A DNA stretch of 64,000 nt from Costus lasius (lineage: Eukaryota > Streptophyta > Magnoliopsida > Zingiberales > Costaceae). The notes below the pieces were generated by a model. That model was not told the DNA's origin. It saw only the letters and a program-made list of their open reading frames with translations, and searched no databases. Position numbers and translations under genes: made by a program. How positions within the stretch are numbered: position 1 is the first letter of the stretch; each line of letters begins with the position of its first letter. Location: assembly GCA_027563935.2 (NCBI GenBank), contig CM050448.1, positions 125,379,493 to 125,443,492 on the forward strand, in the 5' to 3' direction. Shown piece by piece: positions 1-12,502 of this stretch.

Positions 1-244
1 TCGAGGAAAGAGCGATGTATTAAGCTCGAAGCTGCAGTTCTGATGCCACTTGGGAGTGTTCTCTTCCGGATGTCAGTGCTGTTGCAGTCTGTTCTAGCTC
101 TACTCCTGCGATTCAGAATGGCGATACAAACGGCTGCGTGATTGAATGCCACAAGCATGGTTTGTGCTTGAGATCGATACTGCTGCATCCGACTCGGCCT
201 CTTATCGTTCAAAATCAAACTGTAGAGCATTCTCTTTTGGAAGA
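1..244 (+). other. ARF5-like gene 5' leader or promoter
   Basis: This stretch lies before the chosen ARF start at 245. The frame of the start codon is open upstream to another ATG at 146, preceded by an in-frame TGA at 143-145. A slightly longer N-terminus is therefore possible. I prefer 245 because the following residues ([19 protein letters not shown]) look like the N-terminus of ARF5-type proteins, whereas the residues encoded by 146-244 do not resemble any ARF. Confidence 0.5.
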
Positions 245-3200
245 TGTCCTCTGTTCTGGAAAATATCCGAGCTGTGGGTCTGAATAACGCTGCGGCATTG
301 TTGGATGGGATGAAACTGCTAGGGGAAGCTCCCAGTAAACCAAGTTAGTGATTTGCTCTTGTATCACACTCATATGATAATATTAGCCGTGGATTTACAT
401 TTTGTTTGTTTCACTTTTTCTTTTCCAATCAAATAATTGAAAAAATTAGCAATCTTTGATTCTTTAGGTGCAAGGAAGGTGATAAATTCTGAGCTTTGGC
501 ATGCCTGTGCTGGGCCACTTGTATCATTACCTCAACCTGGCAGCTTAGTATATTATTTCCCCCAAGGGCACAGCGAGCAGGTTCTTATCTTGCTGATCCT
601 ATCACACACTTGCAAACATTTATTTGAATGCCTAATTTTTCTCGCTACCATTTGTTTGCTTGATGATTATCTTCTGTCTTTCTGATAGGTGACTGCATCT
701 ACTAGAAAAATAGCAAACTCGCAAATCCCTGCCTACACAGATCTCCCTCCTCAGTTGATGTGTCAAGTTCATAATATTACTTTACATGTGAGTCAAATTT
801 GAGGGATGTTGTTCTTATGCTGTTTTTTTTTTCTTGAATAACACCGATTACTAGCATTCATTTTCTCTTTGGCAAACAGGCTGACAAGGAGACTGACGAG
901 ATTTATGCTCAGATGACTCTTCAGCCAGTAAACTCTGTATGATATTTAGTTAATTTAATAGTTGACAAGTTCTTCAACTCTTTCTGATGCATAATTTCTT
1001 TTTCTTGTTTTAGGAAACAGATGTCTTTCAAATTCCAGATCTTGGGCATGTTAAATGTAAGCATCCAACTGAGTTCTTCTGTAAAATTTTGACTGCAAGT
1101 GATACTAGCACACATGGTGGATTTTCTGTGCCTCGAAGGGCTGCTGAAAAGCTATTTCCTCAACTGGTGAGGAGTTTTGCTTAGTTCTTTGTCAACCCCA
1201 TGCTTGTTGTGACAATGAACTTGCTTGTATTTGCCAGGACTACTCAATGCAACCTCCCAATCAGGAGCTTATTGTTAGAGATTTGCATGATAATTCGTGG
1301 ACATTTCGACACATTTATCGCGGTACAAAATTAAGACTATATGAGTATTTTTGGTGCCGTTGTATGTTCATTTCTGTATTTCACTGGGAGAATCTGAATG
1401 AATTAGTCTTTCATTGAAATTCAAGAGATAACTGAAGAATGAATGACTATCCTGAATTGTTAAGCCCCAACATTTTGTGCTAAATGAAGAGTTTCATTGT
1501 GTTGGTATCAATGATTAAACGAATATGACATTCTTTCAATTAAAAGAGTCTGGTTACTCTTTTCTACAGGACAGCCAAAGAGACACCTTCTCACAACTGG
1601 GTGGAGTTTGTTTGTAGGTGCGAAAAGGCTTAAAGCTGGAGATTCTGTATTGTTTATCAGGTAAACTTGTATGAGTTTTGGAGATGAATTCCATTATGAA
1701 TTGAGGATCCTCTCTTTGAAAGTGATAGTGATCTGTTTCTGAACATGAGCTTTAACTCTAACAAGCGTAAGATGTTTATATAATTTCGTTAAATTAGTGA
1801 TCATCAACAAGCATAGGATGCAGAAACAAATTTCTTCTGTGAAGAAGATAATTTGTTTGTAATTATTACTACTTGAATAGTTGAAGAACATGCACAAGCT
1901 TTGTTTATACTTGTTCATCCTTGTTCGGGACAAGATTGATAACATAAACTGTGAAAAGAACTCTAAATTGATTTGATTAATTCATTACTGCAACTCTTAT
2001 TTGCTACTCTTTTCACGAGATAATATCCTAAACTTGTGATGCACCAGGGATGAGAAGTCACAGCTACTCTTGGGAGTTAGGCGTGCGACTCGCAAACAAC
2101 TAGCACTACCATCATCTGTATTGTCCACTGATAGTATGCATATTGGGGTCCTTGCTGCAGCTGCTCATGCTGCATCAAGTCGGAGCCCATTCACTGTGTA
2201 CTATAATCCTAGGTATATATAACATTTGACACTTTCAAATTTAATCTACAATTGTTATTCTTATCTATTGATATTCCTTTTAATTTCTTCAGAGCATGCC
2301 CTTCTGAGTTTGTAATTCCTTTAACAAAGTACCACAAAGCAGCATACACCCAAGTATCAGTCGGGATGAGGTTTGGCATGATGTTTGAGACAGAGGAATC
2401 GAGCAAACGCAGGTTCCTATTTACTCATAGCTAATTTCAATATAGTACAAATATAGTTTGGAATTATATGCTTTGCAACAACAGTTTTCTTAGGATTTTG
2501 GATATGTGTTGGTTGAATTTGTAGGTACATGGGCACAATTGTTGGTATCAGTGATTGTGATCCTATTAGGTGGCCTAATTCCAAGTGGAGAAATCTGCAA
2601 GTAGGGCACCTCTCACTTGTTTAATGGAAGTTTTGACATTGAAATCCTTGTCATGACGCAATTGCATGTTACATAATTTGCAGGTAGAATGGGATGAACA
2701 CGGTTATGGAGAAAGACCTGAGAGGGTCAGTTTGTGGGAGATTGAGACCCCAGAAAGCCTTTTTGCTTTTCCTAGTGCAACTTCAAGTTTAAAAAGACAG
2801 TGCCTTCCTGGATATGTAGGTAAGAATAAGATCATTCACAATCTGCGGTATCATTCTTTGCTTTCTACTTTTTTTACGAAAAGCTTCTGTATTTGAATGT
2901 ATGATTACATTTTTTTTTTCTCTAGAGTTTGCTGTACATGACCTTGTTTATCCTTGTATCTTTTCAGGTCCTGCAATTAACTTTCATTTTGGAAATTTGA
3001 AACCATTTCCAAAGGCTACCAACAATGGCAATGTGGATTCACAGCAATTTGCTCCTGGTTTTGGGCCAGAATATCTTCTGAGGTTTCTTAGTGGGTCATC
3101 TAACCCTAATCATGATGGCTTGCTTAGACATCGTCAGTCTTTATATGCCAGCATTTTGCAAAAAGTTGCAAGTAATGAAATCTCCAGCAACGTCACTATA

Positions 3201-5026
3201 GCTATGCCAACATGCGATACAACACAATGTTCTAACCAGCAAGTAGTTTCTGAAGCAGCAATTCAGCCAATGCAACATCTCTCTACACATCAAAGTATGA
3301 TTCCTTTGGGTGATGCTGTGGCACAAGAAAATGAACATTGCTCATTATCTCAGCATATTGAATTAGATTTTAAATCAAGGGCGGATGTCAAGTCACAAGT
3401 GTCATGTAATGAAGAAGCTTTTACAGCAGAACCTGCCCAAGGTTTTCGGGATCATGATGCACAAGGTGAAGATCGAACCGAAAGGAGCGAAGGTGCATCA
3501 TTGCATGAATCTGTTTCTCAGCTATCGGATATAGCTTCTGTGGAATTGACAAATGAACAGGAAAAGAAATCAGAGGATTCCATCGTTAAAATTTCACATG
3601 ACATAGCAGCACATCAAACTAGCAAATGTTCTACAGGCCAGTTTGATCATGAGAGTCATGCTGCTCAAGGCGATACACAAGTCAAAGAACAAAGTGATCA
3701 CAAATATGTTCAGAAGAAAAATGAATTGACTAGGAGAGTTTTACATGGGTTAGATCCGGCACAGTTACAGTCATCAGATACGAGTAACCTAAACAGCTTG
3801 TTGCTACCACATCAGGACTACTCAGATCATGTCCTGGATCCTGATGATTGGATGATGCAGAATTCATGTCTTCAATCCTTTATGGGATCGGTAAAGACAA
3901 TGGAATTTCCATTTATCAACAGTAAATTAGATTCTTTTTATCTCTCTGCAGCAGAAAATGCTGGCACTTGCTCAGCAGATTTATCTTCTTTAGTTGAGCC
4001 TCAGACATTTGAGCCAGTAGAGGCATTTCAACTTTCCTCCATGTCAGATTCACAGACCACCCTGCACTTCACAACTGATATGCAAGATTATTTAGGCAGT
4101 CAGTTGAATTCAGTGGATGATGAGTTGATTGTCCAAGGCATTCTTTCTTCTGAGGCTCAAGGAGAGTGCAGTAGCTTTCACGGCATATCCAATTCATGTG
4201 GTATAATGAATTTTTCTGAGGCTAGTAACAGCAAGAATGAAACACCTGGCAATCTCAATCTTGACCCTAACAATGAAACCATTGGTATAGTGGGGCTGAC
4301 TACGATACGATCTCCTTTGTTCAATATCCCTTCACTAATGCCGGTTTGCAATTTCACTACGCAGCAAGAATCAATATCTCAAGTTACTTCATCTAGATTG
4401 ACAGACACAATCTTCTCTCTGCAAGACATTCCTGATAGCTCTGCAGGCACATCATCTGGCAGTATGATTGCCAATGATCACGGCATATACCGAGGTTCCA
4501 GGAACAAAGTGTGTCAACAGCCTTTAAGAACTTACACAAAGGTGGAGTTTTTAGTTTCAATGTTTAAAGTACTGAAACCAAGATGAGCAATCATTTAACT
4601 AACACATTCTGCCAACTATGATGAACAGGTTCAGAAACTCGGATCCGTCGGAAGGTCAATTGATGTAACACGTTTTAGTAATTACCATGAACTGAGATCC
4701 GCAATAGCCCGGATGTTCGGATTAGAGGGACAACTAGAGGATCCACGAGCTTCTGAGTGGAAGCTTGTATATGTGGATTATGAAAATGATGTTCTTCTGG
4801 TTGGGGATGATCCATGGGAGTAAGTTCCTCTCGCCTTTTTCTTTCTCATGAAACATATTATTACTTTTTTTAATTGGTCATTTTTTGAATATTATATGAT
4901 TCTAAATATTTGTATTATGCTTGTAGGGAGTTTATGAACTGTGTGAGGTGCATAAGAATTTTATCACCTTCTGAAGTACAACAAATGAGTCAAGAGGGTG
5001 TGCAACTCATGGATGGTTGTACTTAA
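245..5026 (+). CDS. ARF5: Auxin response factor, ARF5/MONOPTEROS type
   Basis: Nuclear transcription factor that binds auxin response elements and activates auxin-responsive genes; the ARF5 clade drives embryo and vascular patterning. Fourteen exons fit the family (245-335, 468-580, 689-787, 880-936, 1014-1166, 1238-1322, 1570-1660, 2048-2212, 2293-2412, 2525-2600, 2684-2819, 2968-4541, 4629-4819, 4927-5026), giving about 1016 residues in one frame. Visible landmarks are [15 protein letters not shown] near residue 35; the B3 DNA-binding domain (about 130-232, with [20 protein letters not shown] and [12 protein letters not shown]); the Auxin_resp domain (about 258-345); a long middle region in one large exon; and a C-terminal PB1 domain with the invariant lysine (TYTKVQK) and the acidic [17 protein letters not shown] motif. 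The ending [12 protein letters not shown] and the [12 protein letters not shown] stretch point to the ARF5 clade. Nothing appears broken. The exon 2 donor (GTTCTT) is weak but sits exactly where the protein requires it. Confidence 0.95.
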
Positions 5027-6180
5027 GACATATCATAGATTGATACCATATGAAGAATCATAACCAGACTCACCATGCGTAGGATGGCAGCAAGATGGAT
5101 CACCATTTGAGGTTCCATAGATGATGAAATTGTTGGGTTTTTTTTTTGCCTTTAGCTTGTATATTGCTGTTCTTTTAGCCTTAGGGTGTGGTTGTTGTAG
5201 AGTTGGATATAATGAGGCATGAATCTCATGTTTAGTAACTGCATAAATGGTGTTGACAGCGTGAATGAGGACTTGGTAGGTAGCTTAGTGGAGGTTTTCG
5301 TGTAAGTAGTGATTCGTTCTTACCAATGATGATGGAATTGTGAAGCTTAAAAATGTCTATGTAACTATAATGGTTTGGAGCATGATAGTTAATTTTGCAT
5401 GTGTACTTAAAAAATATAACTTTTGCAAGAGATATATTTGAAGATAAAATATTGAAGCAACAATTTTACATATATAAGGCTTAGTAAAAAGTACAAATTA
5501 CATTATAAGAATGTACATAAATTATAATGGGCAGAACAACTTTAAAAGGGCCTAATGTTAAAGTGAAATTTTTTTAATTTTGAACATGAATAAATCTCAA
5601 GAGTACCAAATGAGAAATATAGTATAACTCATGCCAAGAGTAAGCATGACATAAACTTAAAAAGACCAACGAATCAACGATAAAGATGCGCTTGCATGGC
5701 ATTTCACAATACTAGGTAAAATTACTTAATTGCAACATGTAAATATGAGTATCAAATAATTAATGTAAGAGGCATTCAGAAATCAAACAATGAGATACGA
5801 GTAAGTTAGAGTAAGTTATAAACAACAATAAAAGGTCTGTCACCACATATTCCTTATTAGGAAGAAGTAAGAGGCAATCTGCCACCAGTATTTTTCTTTA
5901 CAATCCAATATATTAGATGCATTTTACACACAATTCTCTATTTATATATTTTGATTATATATAATATTTAATGAGATTTTTGGCTATTTATAAATTTATT
6001 GAAAATAGACTAATTTGACATGTGTGATGTAATCTCTATCAGGATAAAGCCCTAAAAAACAATTAAAAAATTAAAACAGTAGAGAGCCGTCTTTAACCAA
6101 GAAATGTGATATTACAATTTCAATACATGCATCTAAATTCTAAAGCCAGTAGTTTTTGTTTTGTGAACATTCGTTATAAA
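5027..6180. other. ARF 3' UTR and AT-rich intergenic DNA
   Basis: The first 300-350 bases are probably the ARF 3' UTR. The remainder is AT-rich, without an open frame I can assign. No transposon ends or RNA genes were seen. Confidence 0.5.
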
Positions 6181-6692
6181 TTTATTGAAAGGAACTGTAC
6201 TGGTTGCTGCTCCATTAGAATTGAATGAGTCCAGAAAAATAAAAAGATGCGTTTGCATGAAGATGTAAATTCTACCTATAAAGACACGTTGTTGGAGTCT
6301 GAAGAATCACGAGGAGACCTTGCCAGCCATTCGAAGCACGCGCTCGCATTAAACTCTTGACTAAAGATTTGTTTCCCATGAAACACGAATTGTTCAACTG
6401 CAGCTGTTCTCATCCACAGCGTTGACTTAAATATGGCATGATAAAATCACGGTGTCACGCTGAGATGAGGCGACTCATTCTGACATAGCAAGGCCCCTTT
6501 CATTGACTGACCGAGTCGGGGCAGCTGATTCCTCACACCACCCTACGGGAAAAAAACAAAAGCAAGTTTCTGTGTAGATAATTTCTTAGTTGTTGTAATT
6601 GGAATCCCTACTTTGAGATCATACAGACCTCTCTATAACCTAGGGAGGTGGTTACCTGTGTTTTGTACTTGGCATACAACGGGGAAACGAAG

Positions 6693-9406
6693 ATGGGAGC
6701 AAGCTTTTGGAGGCCACAATTAATGGATTCCGCCTGGGTGTTCCTGCTGCTGTTGCAGTACCTTGTGGTATGCGCAGCTGCATCTGCAAATTCACTGCCT
6801 GGCTGCCGATCAAGATGCGGTAATGTTGATGTCCCCTATCCGTTCGGCATCGGTCCATCCAACTGTTCGAGGGAGGGCTTTGCACTCGACTGCAACAGGA
6901 CCGAGAACGGCCTCGAAAAGCTCTTCCTGTTCAACGTCGAGGTCATCAACATTTCCTTGCCGCTGGGGCAGGCAATCATACTCGGTCCCATTTCAGCGCA
7001 ATGCTACAATGACTCAAACACATCCCAAAACTGGGCGTTAGATTTTATTGATACACCGTATAGATTCTCCGATAAGCTCAATCAGTTCACAGTTGTCGGC
7101 TGCGACTCCCTCGCATATATCAGCGGTAACGGCGGTATTAAGGAATACCAGAGCGGGTGTGTGTCCATGTGCCAGAACGACCTGAGCTTAGCCAATGGCT
7201 CCTGCTCGGGCATCGGCTGTTGCCAGACCGCAATACCCAACGATCTCAAATACTACGAGGTCTTTTTCGACCCCAACTTCAACAGCTCGCGCGTTTGGAA
7301 CTTCAGCCGCTGCAGCTATGCGGTTCTGCTGGAAGCGAACTGGTTCAAGTTCCAGACGCCTTACATCACCACGAACAAGTTCATAGAGAACAGCTACAAC
7401 GGCAGTGCGCCGGTCGTGGTGGATTGGGCAATCGAAAACAAGACCTGCGAGGAGGCCAAGCTCAACCGGTCCTCGTATGCCTGCGTCAGCGGCCACAGCG
7501 TGTGTCTCAACTCCTCCAATGGTCCGGGATATCGTTGCGATTGTTTGAGTGGGTACCAAGGCAACCCCTATATCGCCGAAGGATGCACAGGTTTGCTTCT
7601 ATCATCCCCTGACTCCTCCATACTGAGATAATGTCTGACACTGCAAACTGCTCTTCAATTTCAGACATCAATGAATGTATTACTGGAAATCCGTGCTCTA
7701 ATGGAAGTATTTGCAAGAACCAGCCTGGAAGTTACGATTGTGTCTGCCCGCGAGGCACGCAGCGCAAATTTTCCAACATGATCTGCACCCCCCACGAGAC
7801 GCTTACCTTGGCTGTGAAGGTGTCTATCGGTATGAAACTTCAACAATCCTTTTGTTTATTTTTTTTCCTATTCTCTTGTAAAATGATTCACAGTAGTTTG
7901 TTCTAGCTTATTCCTCTGCAGTTTGCTCTTCTTTGACTGAAAAAAATTTCCTCAATTTTTATTCAGAAATATGTCAACATGAGATAACAATTATGCAACT
8001 TTTCGCAATTATGCAACTTTACGCAATCCAGTAAACAAAGAAGACTTTGAGCAGAAGAATCTTAAAAAAATTTAACTTCAGTATTGAGTCTTGCTATTTA
8101 TCACTATTCTTAAGTAGTCCGGATACGATAAACATTAGCAATTTCTACCTTTTTTTCATAAAAATAGAGAGACAATTTTCAGTTTCCACTATTGTTTTTT
8201 TTTAACTCGGACATGAAAAATGCAGGAATATCCAGTCTAGCTTTTCTATTAATATGCAGCATGTGCATATATGTGGTTTCAGAGAAAAGGAAGTTTATCA
8301 AGGTTAAGAAAAGATATTTCAGAGAACATGGAGGCAGGCTATTACTGGAAGAAATCAAGGCAAAGCAAGGCCTTGCTTTCAAGATATTTACCAAGGAAGA
8401 GTTAGAAAAGGCAACAGATAAGTTTGATAAAAACCTAATTCTTGGCCAAGGAGGATATGGAACTGTGTACAGAGGAGTATTAGAAGATAAACGCATTATT
8501 GCCATAAAGAAACCAAAGATTATCAACGAAGCTCAAAAGAATGAATTTGGAAAAGAGATGCTTATTCTATCACAGATCAACCACAAGAATATAGTTAAGC
8601 TTTTGGGTTGCTGTTTGGAAGTAGAGGTGCCGATGTTGGTTTATGAGTTCATCTCAAACGGGACGTTGTATCATCGAATCCATGACAGTAATGGATCCCC
8701 CATTTCCCTGGCTACCCGCCTAAGGATTGCTTATGAGTCTGCTGATGCTCTTGCGTATTTGCATTCATCAGCTTCTCCTCCAATTATTCATGGTGATGTA
8801 AAGACTTCCAACATACTTTTAGGTGAAAATTACGACACAAAAATTTCTGATTTTGGTGCTTCAAAGTTAGTCCCTAAGGATGAAGATCAATTTGTCACTT
8901 TAGTGCAAGGCACTTGTGGATACTTAGATCCTGAGTACTTACAAACATGCCAATTAACAGAAAAAAGTGACGTCTATAGCTTTGGTATAGTTCTTTTAGA
9001 GTTGCTAACAGGTAAGAAGGTAATTTGCTTTGAGGGGCCTGAAGAGAATAGGAGCCTTGTCTCAATTTTTGACTCAGCAATGAAAGAAAATCAACTTTTG
9101 GATATCTTGGATAGCCAAGTTAAAAATGAAGGGAATGTAGAGCTGATTCTAGAACTTTGTGAGCTCATCAAACAATGTGTAATGTTTAAAGGAGATGAAA
9201 GGCCTGTGATGAAGGAGGTTGCAGAAGAGCTAGCTAGGCTGAGAAAATTTCAGCAGCACCCATGGGTATCAAACAACAGTGAGGAGATTGAGAGCTTGCT
9301 TGGTGAACCATCACACAATAGCGAGATAAACGATCACAGAATGGAGACCACAACTCCATTTTCCTTGGAGAAAAGATATTCTTTGAACATCAGATCTGGA
9401 AGGTAA
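6693..9406 (+). CDS. Wall-associated receptor-like kinase (copy A)
   Basis: Plasma-membrane receptor kinase of the WAK family; members bind cell-wall pectin outside and signal through a cytoplasmic Ser/Thr kinase. Three exons (6693-7590, 7665-7829, 8226-9406) give about 747 residues. Seen in order: hydrophobic signal peptide ending near CAAASANS; GUB_WAK pectin-binding domain with the CGNVDVPYPFGIG signature and many cysteines and N-glycosylation sites; an EGF-like stretch at the end of exon 1; a calcium-binding EGF module (DINECITGNPCSNGSICKN) forming exon 2; a transmembrane helix (about 354-372); and the kinase with glycine loop GQGGYGTVYRG near 428, catalytic IIHGDVKTSNILL near 540, DFG, and GTCGYLDPEYL. 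Arginine before the catalytic aspartate is replaced by glycine (non-RD), common in this group. The ATG at 6693 is chosen because it aligns with the start in copy B. Confidence 0.93.
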
Positions 9407-10350
9407 AATTGAATACCTATTCACATCTATCACCCTTTCACTCATCTATATTTCTAGATATGAGCATCTTGAGTAAAAAAAACACTTCTATCTGTGTCTG
9501 TATTTATAATTGTAAATGGTGTATTAATGATTCTCTAAAGTCTGTAAGAGTGCCAAATTTTTGAAGAAATTTATGCATGCATTTATCCTTCGTTTTCTCT
9601 TGCATTAGCCTATTATATACTGGTTACCCTCCAAGTTCATCAATGTAGCGAAATCTGCAAGTTCTTTAGGAGTACGTTGGGAACTCAGAAGGATTCGCTC
9701 GTCGCTTCCCCTCCAAATGAATCTTAGCCCCATTGGTTGCCTCGCTCGCTTACCGCGCGCCCTCAAATTTCTTGCCATTTTGTGTATCAATCACAGCAAG
9801 ACCTCGTAGAATCAGTAGGCGCATCGCCATGGAAGGGAGAACTCTAAACAAACAAATGAACGAACAGGAGATGGGCACTTGCGCTTCCGTCACTTCTGGA
9901 ACTATACGTCGGTTCCCAGGGCGCGAGACGCCGGTCTCCAAGGGAAAAAATTTGGGCAATTTTGATCTTTTTGAAAGTTGACAAAACGGAGGTCCCCATT
10001 AGTTCAACTAGTAGTTCACATGTGTGTGCAATTGGGTACATAGTGGGGGCGTCCCACTCACAAAAATTAATATTACTCATTAATTAATTTTCTTCGCTAA
10101 TCGTATCTCCTTAGATTAGTTTATTTGAATGATTAAGAGTAAGGGTATAATTTAATTAGGACGAGAGACACTTGCTTCCCCCTTTGCATGTGAGAGTCGA
10201 TAATTGATGCCTTTAATTTAATTAATAAATGAATCAAGTGTGGCATCATTATTGTACGATATAATTTTATATTACTTAATTAATTAATTTTATATTACTT
10301 AATTAATTAATTAATAATTTTATATTATTAATTAATTAATTAATTAATTA
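9407..10350. other. 3' flank of kinase copy A with empty MITE site
   Basis: Noncoding, homologous to 24511-26170 downstream of copy B but shorter. It lacks about 330 bp present in copy B at about 24745-25100 and lacks the MITE found at 25402-25748. The uninterrupted site is GCGAGACGCCGGTCTCC near 9922. It ends in TTAATTAA-type simple repeats (about 10260-10353) that mark the tandem-duplication junction. Confidence 0.7.
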
Positions 10351-10584
10351 ATTGTGCTGGTTGCTGTTTCCATTAGAATTATGAAAAATTATTCATATTG
10401 CATGAAGAAGTCGTAAATTCTACCTTAAGGCACGTTGCTGGAGTCTGAAGAATCACACGAGGAGACCTTGCCAGCTGTGATGCTCAATTCTAAGTGTACC
10501 GGGCAAGTGGACAAATTGGATTGGGCGGTGGCCCAAATCCATGTGGACGAAACAGCCCCAGCCCACAAGCTCCTCCGCCCTGGC

Positions 10585-12113
10585 TAGAGGTGGTCAATAG
10601 GCTGGGCCAGCCCGTGGCCTGTACGGTCCGGCGCAGCATGGGCCCAGCCCGACAAGGCACATTGACCAAGTCAACAGGCCGTGGGCGGCCTGTGGCCCAG
10701 CTCGGGCTGTGCTGGGCCGAAGGGTTCAGGTCGTGCAAGCGGGATGGGCACGGCACGCGGGCCGGGCCTAGCATGACACGCGTAATTAATATTTTTTTAT
10801 TATTTGATGCCAAAATTTAATTTTTTACCTATGTTATTTTACATTTATACCCCCTTAAAGTATCTAAAAAATTTAAATTTACAGGTATAATTGTCTTTTA
10901 GCTATAAAATTATTATTTTATTCCCTTTTAATAATATAAAATAGAGGATAAATTTATAAATTTACACTCGTTTCATCTCTATAAATTCTAAATAGTTCCT
11001 TACATTTCACACACAAAAATTTAGTTTGAATTATTTTTTTATTACATTCCTCTTGATCACGTGAGTTTCAATTACTTTGTTAATTGTGTCTGTAGTCTTG
11101 CAGGTGAGTACGAGACATAGAGAAAAATGGCACATAATAGAAGAGTGAAGATAATTATCATTCTGCCAAATTCTCAACGTTCAATCTTCCTTATGTCTAC
11201 CTTTAATTTCTTCAATGCTGATCAATGGAGAATCATTGTTTTAAGTATTATCGAACGTGTTACCCAAATCATACAAATTGATGTATTCAGGTTCGCAGAG
11301 CAGTTTATCCACTTATCTGATCATGCAAGATAAGAATTTTTGGCTTCTCTCTCCCCTTCTGGGGTTGAGATTGAGATAGAGGTTGAGGCTTTGAAATAAA
11401 TAATAGTGAGGAGGACAGTGATAATACCAACGATGAGCCAGAGCAATATATCGAAACAAACAAAGCACAAGAGTCACTTGAGTTTTTTATGGTTGAAAAA
11501 GGAGGTAGAGTTGAAAACATGGAGTGCACAATATGCATAGAGAAGATGAAACACAAAGAACAAGTATGCTTAACACAATACTCGCACATCTTCCATAGTA
11601 GCTGCTTGCGTCGCTGGCTACTGGTCAATTCTTTATGCTCATTATATTGACAATTGATTTAAGCTTAAATGTATAATTTATGAATATGAAATTTAATCGA
11701 ATTGGTTTTAATTGTAGTCATGTGTTGTTAGTGTTGTTATTAAATAAATAAATAAATATTAATTTAATAAAATATATTAAAATTAAAATTATATATTTTT
11801 AATCAAATTTTTATATTATTTTTATATTCGGCCCGCTGGCCAAATTCGGGTCAGGTCAGGCACGGCCCGCGTGTCGAATCCTAACCCGTTGGGCCGGATT
11901 AATCCCGCGTGCCGATTCCAGCTCGCGTGCCTGATCTGGGCCGAGTAAACACTTGAGCCGTGCCTGGGCCGGCACGACTAATCATGCCGCGGACCGTGCC
12001 GGGCCTGGCACAACACGATTGTAAATGGGCCGTGCCTGGCACAGCCCGCCATGAGCCGAGCTGAGGTGGGCCTGGGCCTAGGCCAGCCCGAGCACGGCCC
12101 ATGGCCACCTCTA
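10585..12113. mobile_element. Non-autonomous hAT transposon carrying a RING gene fragment
   Basis: The ends are inverted (TAGAGGTGG at 10585 and CCACCTCTA ending at 12113). They are followed inward by GC-rich subterminal sequence full of GGCCC/GGGCC motifs, a usual mark of plant hAT elements. The flanks are near-perfect 8-bp target duplications, GCCCTGGC (10577-10584) and GCCCTGAC (12114-12121), 7 of 8 matching. At 1529 bp it is far too short for a transposase, and no transposase domain is visible, so it depends on an autonomous relative. The interior is AT-rich and includes a decayed RING-H2 coding stretch. Confidence 0.85.
11127..11650 (+). pseudogene. RING-H2 finger gene remnant inside hAT element
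   Basis: An open stretch from about 11380 to the stop at 11648-11650 encodes a RING-H2 motif: CTIC, then a CLTQYSHIFHSSC core and RRWL, the usual layout of a RING-H2 ubiquitin ligase (E3). The final cysteine pair is lost: only one Cys follows before the stop (NSLCSLY). Upstream, 11127-11333 encodes 68 residues that may be its N-terminal part, but the reading frame changes between the two, with an acidic VEIEIEVEALK stretch in another frame. I read this as a captured and degraded host gene fragment; the parent family is unknown. Confidence 0.55.
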
Positions 12114-12121
12114 GCCCTGAC

Positions 12122-12502
12122 TTCATCGACCAACGCAGGAAAGAAGAGGATTCTAGCGCTGACGAGGCAAGTTCTGCCGGCGCTGTCAGTGGCAGAATCC
12201 TTGGCGACATCGCCGACAAAGACGACGGGTGAACGCCTCCAGCAGCAAGATGGCGAGATCGCGTGTGAGGCGTGAATCGCATGTGCGATCGGAGGCGGAA
12301 GGAGGCGATTTCCTTCCAAGCGAGATCCCGCGTCGAAGAGGGAAGGAGAGCTGGCGCCGGCTGGGTTTCCAAAGAAGGAGGCGTCCTTCCTCCTTAAAGC
12401 ACCGGGCGGACGATCGACGGGAGCAGGGAGTTCCACATGAGACAAAGCGCTCCGTCTAGAAGGAGATCGAGAGAGGTTCTCCTAGCAAGGAGTGTCGGCG
12501 AA
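12122..12502. other. GC-rich segment between hAT element and viral insertion
   Basis: With the hAT element removed, this stretch joins directly to 10478-10576, forming about 480 bp of GC-rich, CpG-containing DNA with frames open on both strands but no family I recognise. It could be part of a retrotransposon LTR or the first exon of an unknown gene. It ends abruptly where viral sequence begins (12503). Confidence 0.4.

Larger units (their letters stand above)
6185..10350 (+). repeat. Tandem duplication, unit A (wall-associated kinase unit)
   Basis: This unit and the one starting at about 10351 are direct tandem copies. The start near 6190 (CTGGTTGCTGCTCCATTAGAATT, GAGTCTGAAGAATCACGAGG) recurs at 10358-10460, immediately after unit A ends in a TTAATTAA-rich simple repeat. 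Homology runs through the upstream region, all exons, both introns and about 900 bp of 3' sequence (for example the GTCTCCAAGGGAAAA stretch at 9933 and 25757). The junction falls in the low-complexity repeat, consistent with unequal crossing-over. Confidence 0.85.

Noticed and set aside
7157..7612. Alternative frames over the extracellular exon of the kinases
   Set aside because: They occur in both paralogues only because the DNA is duplicated; the protein with GUB_WAK and EGF motifs is the real one.
12394..12502. C-terminal 36 residues of the open frame that begins at 12972
   Set aside because: The frame runs past the viral edge into unrelated GC-rich DNA; this part is a chance extension.
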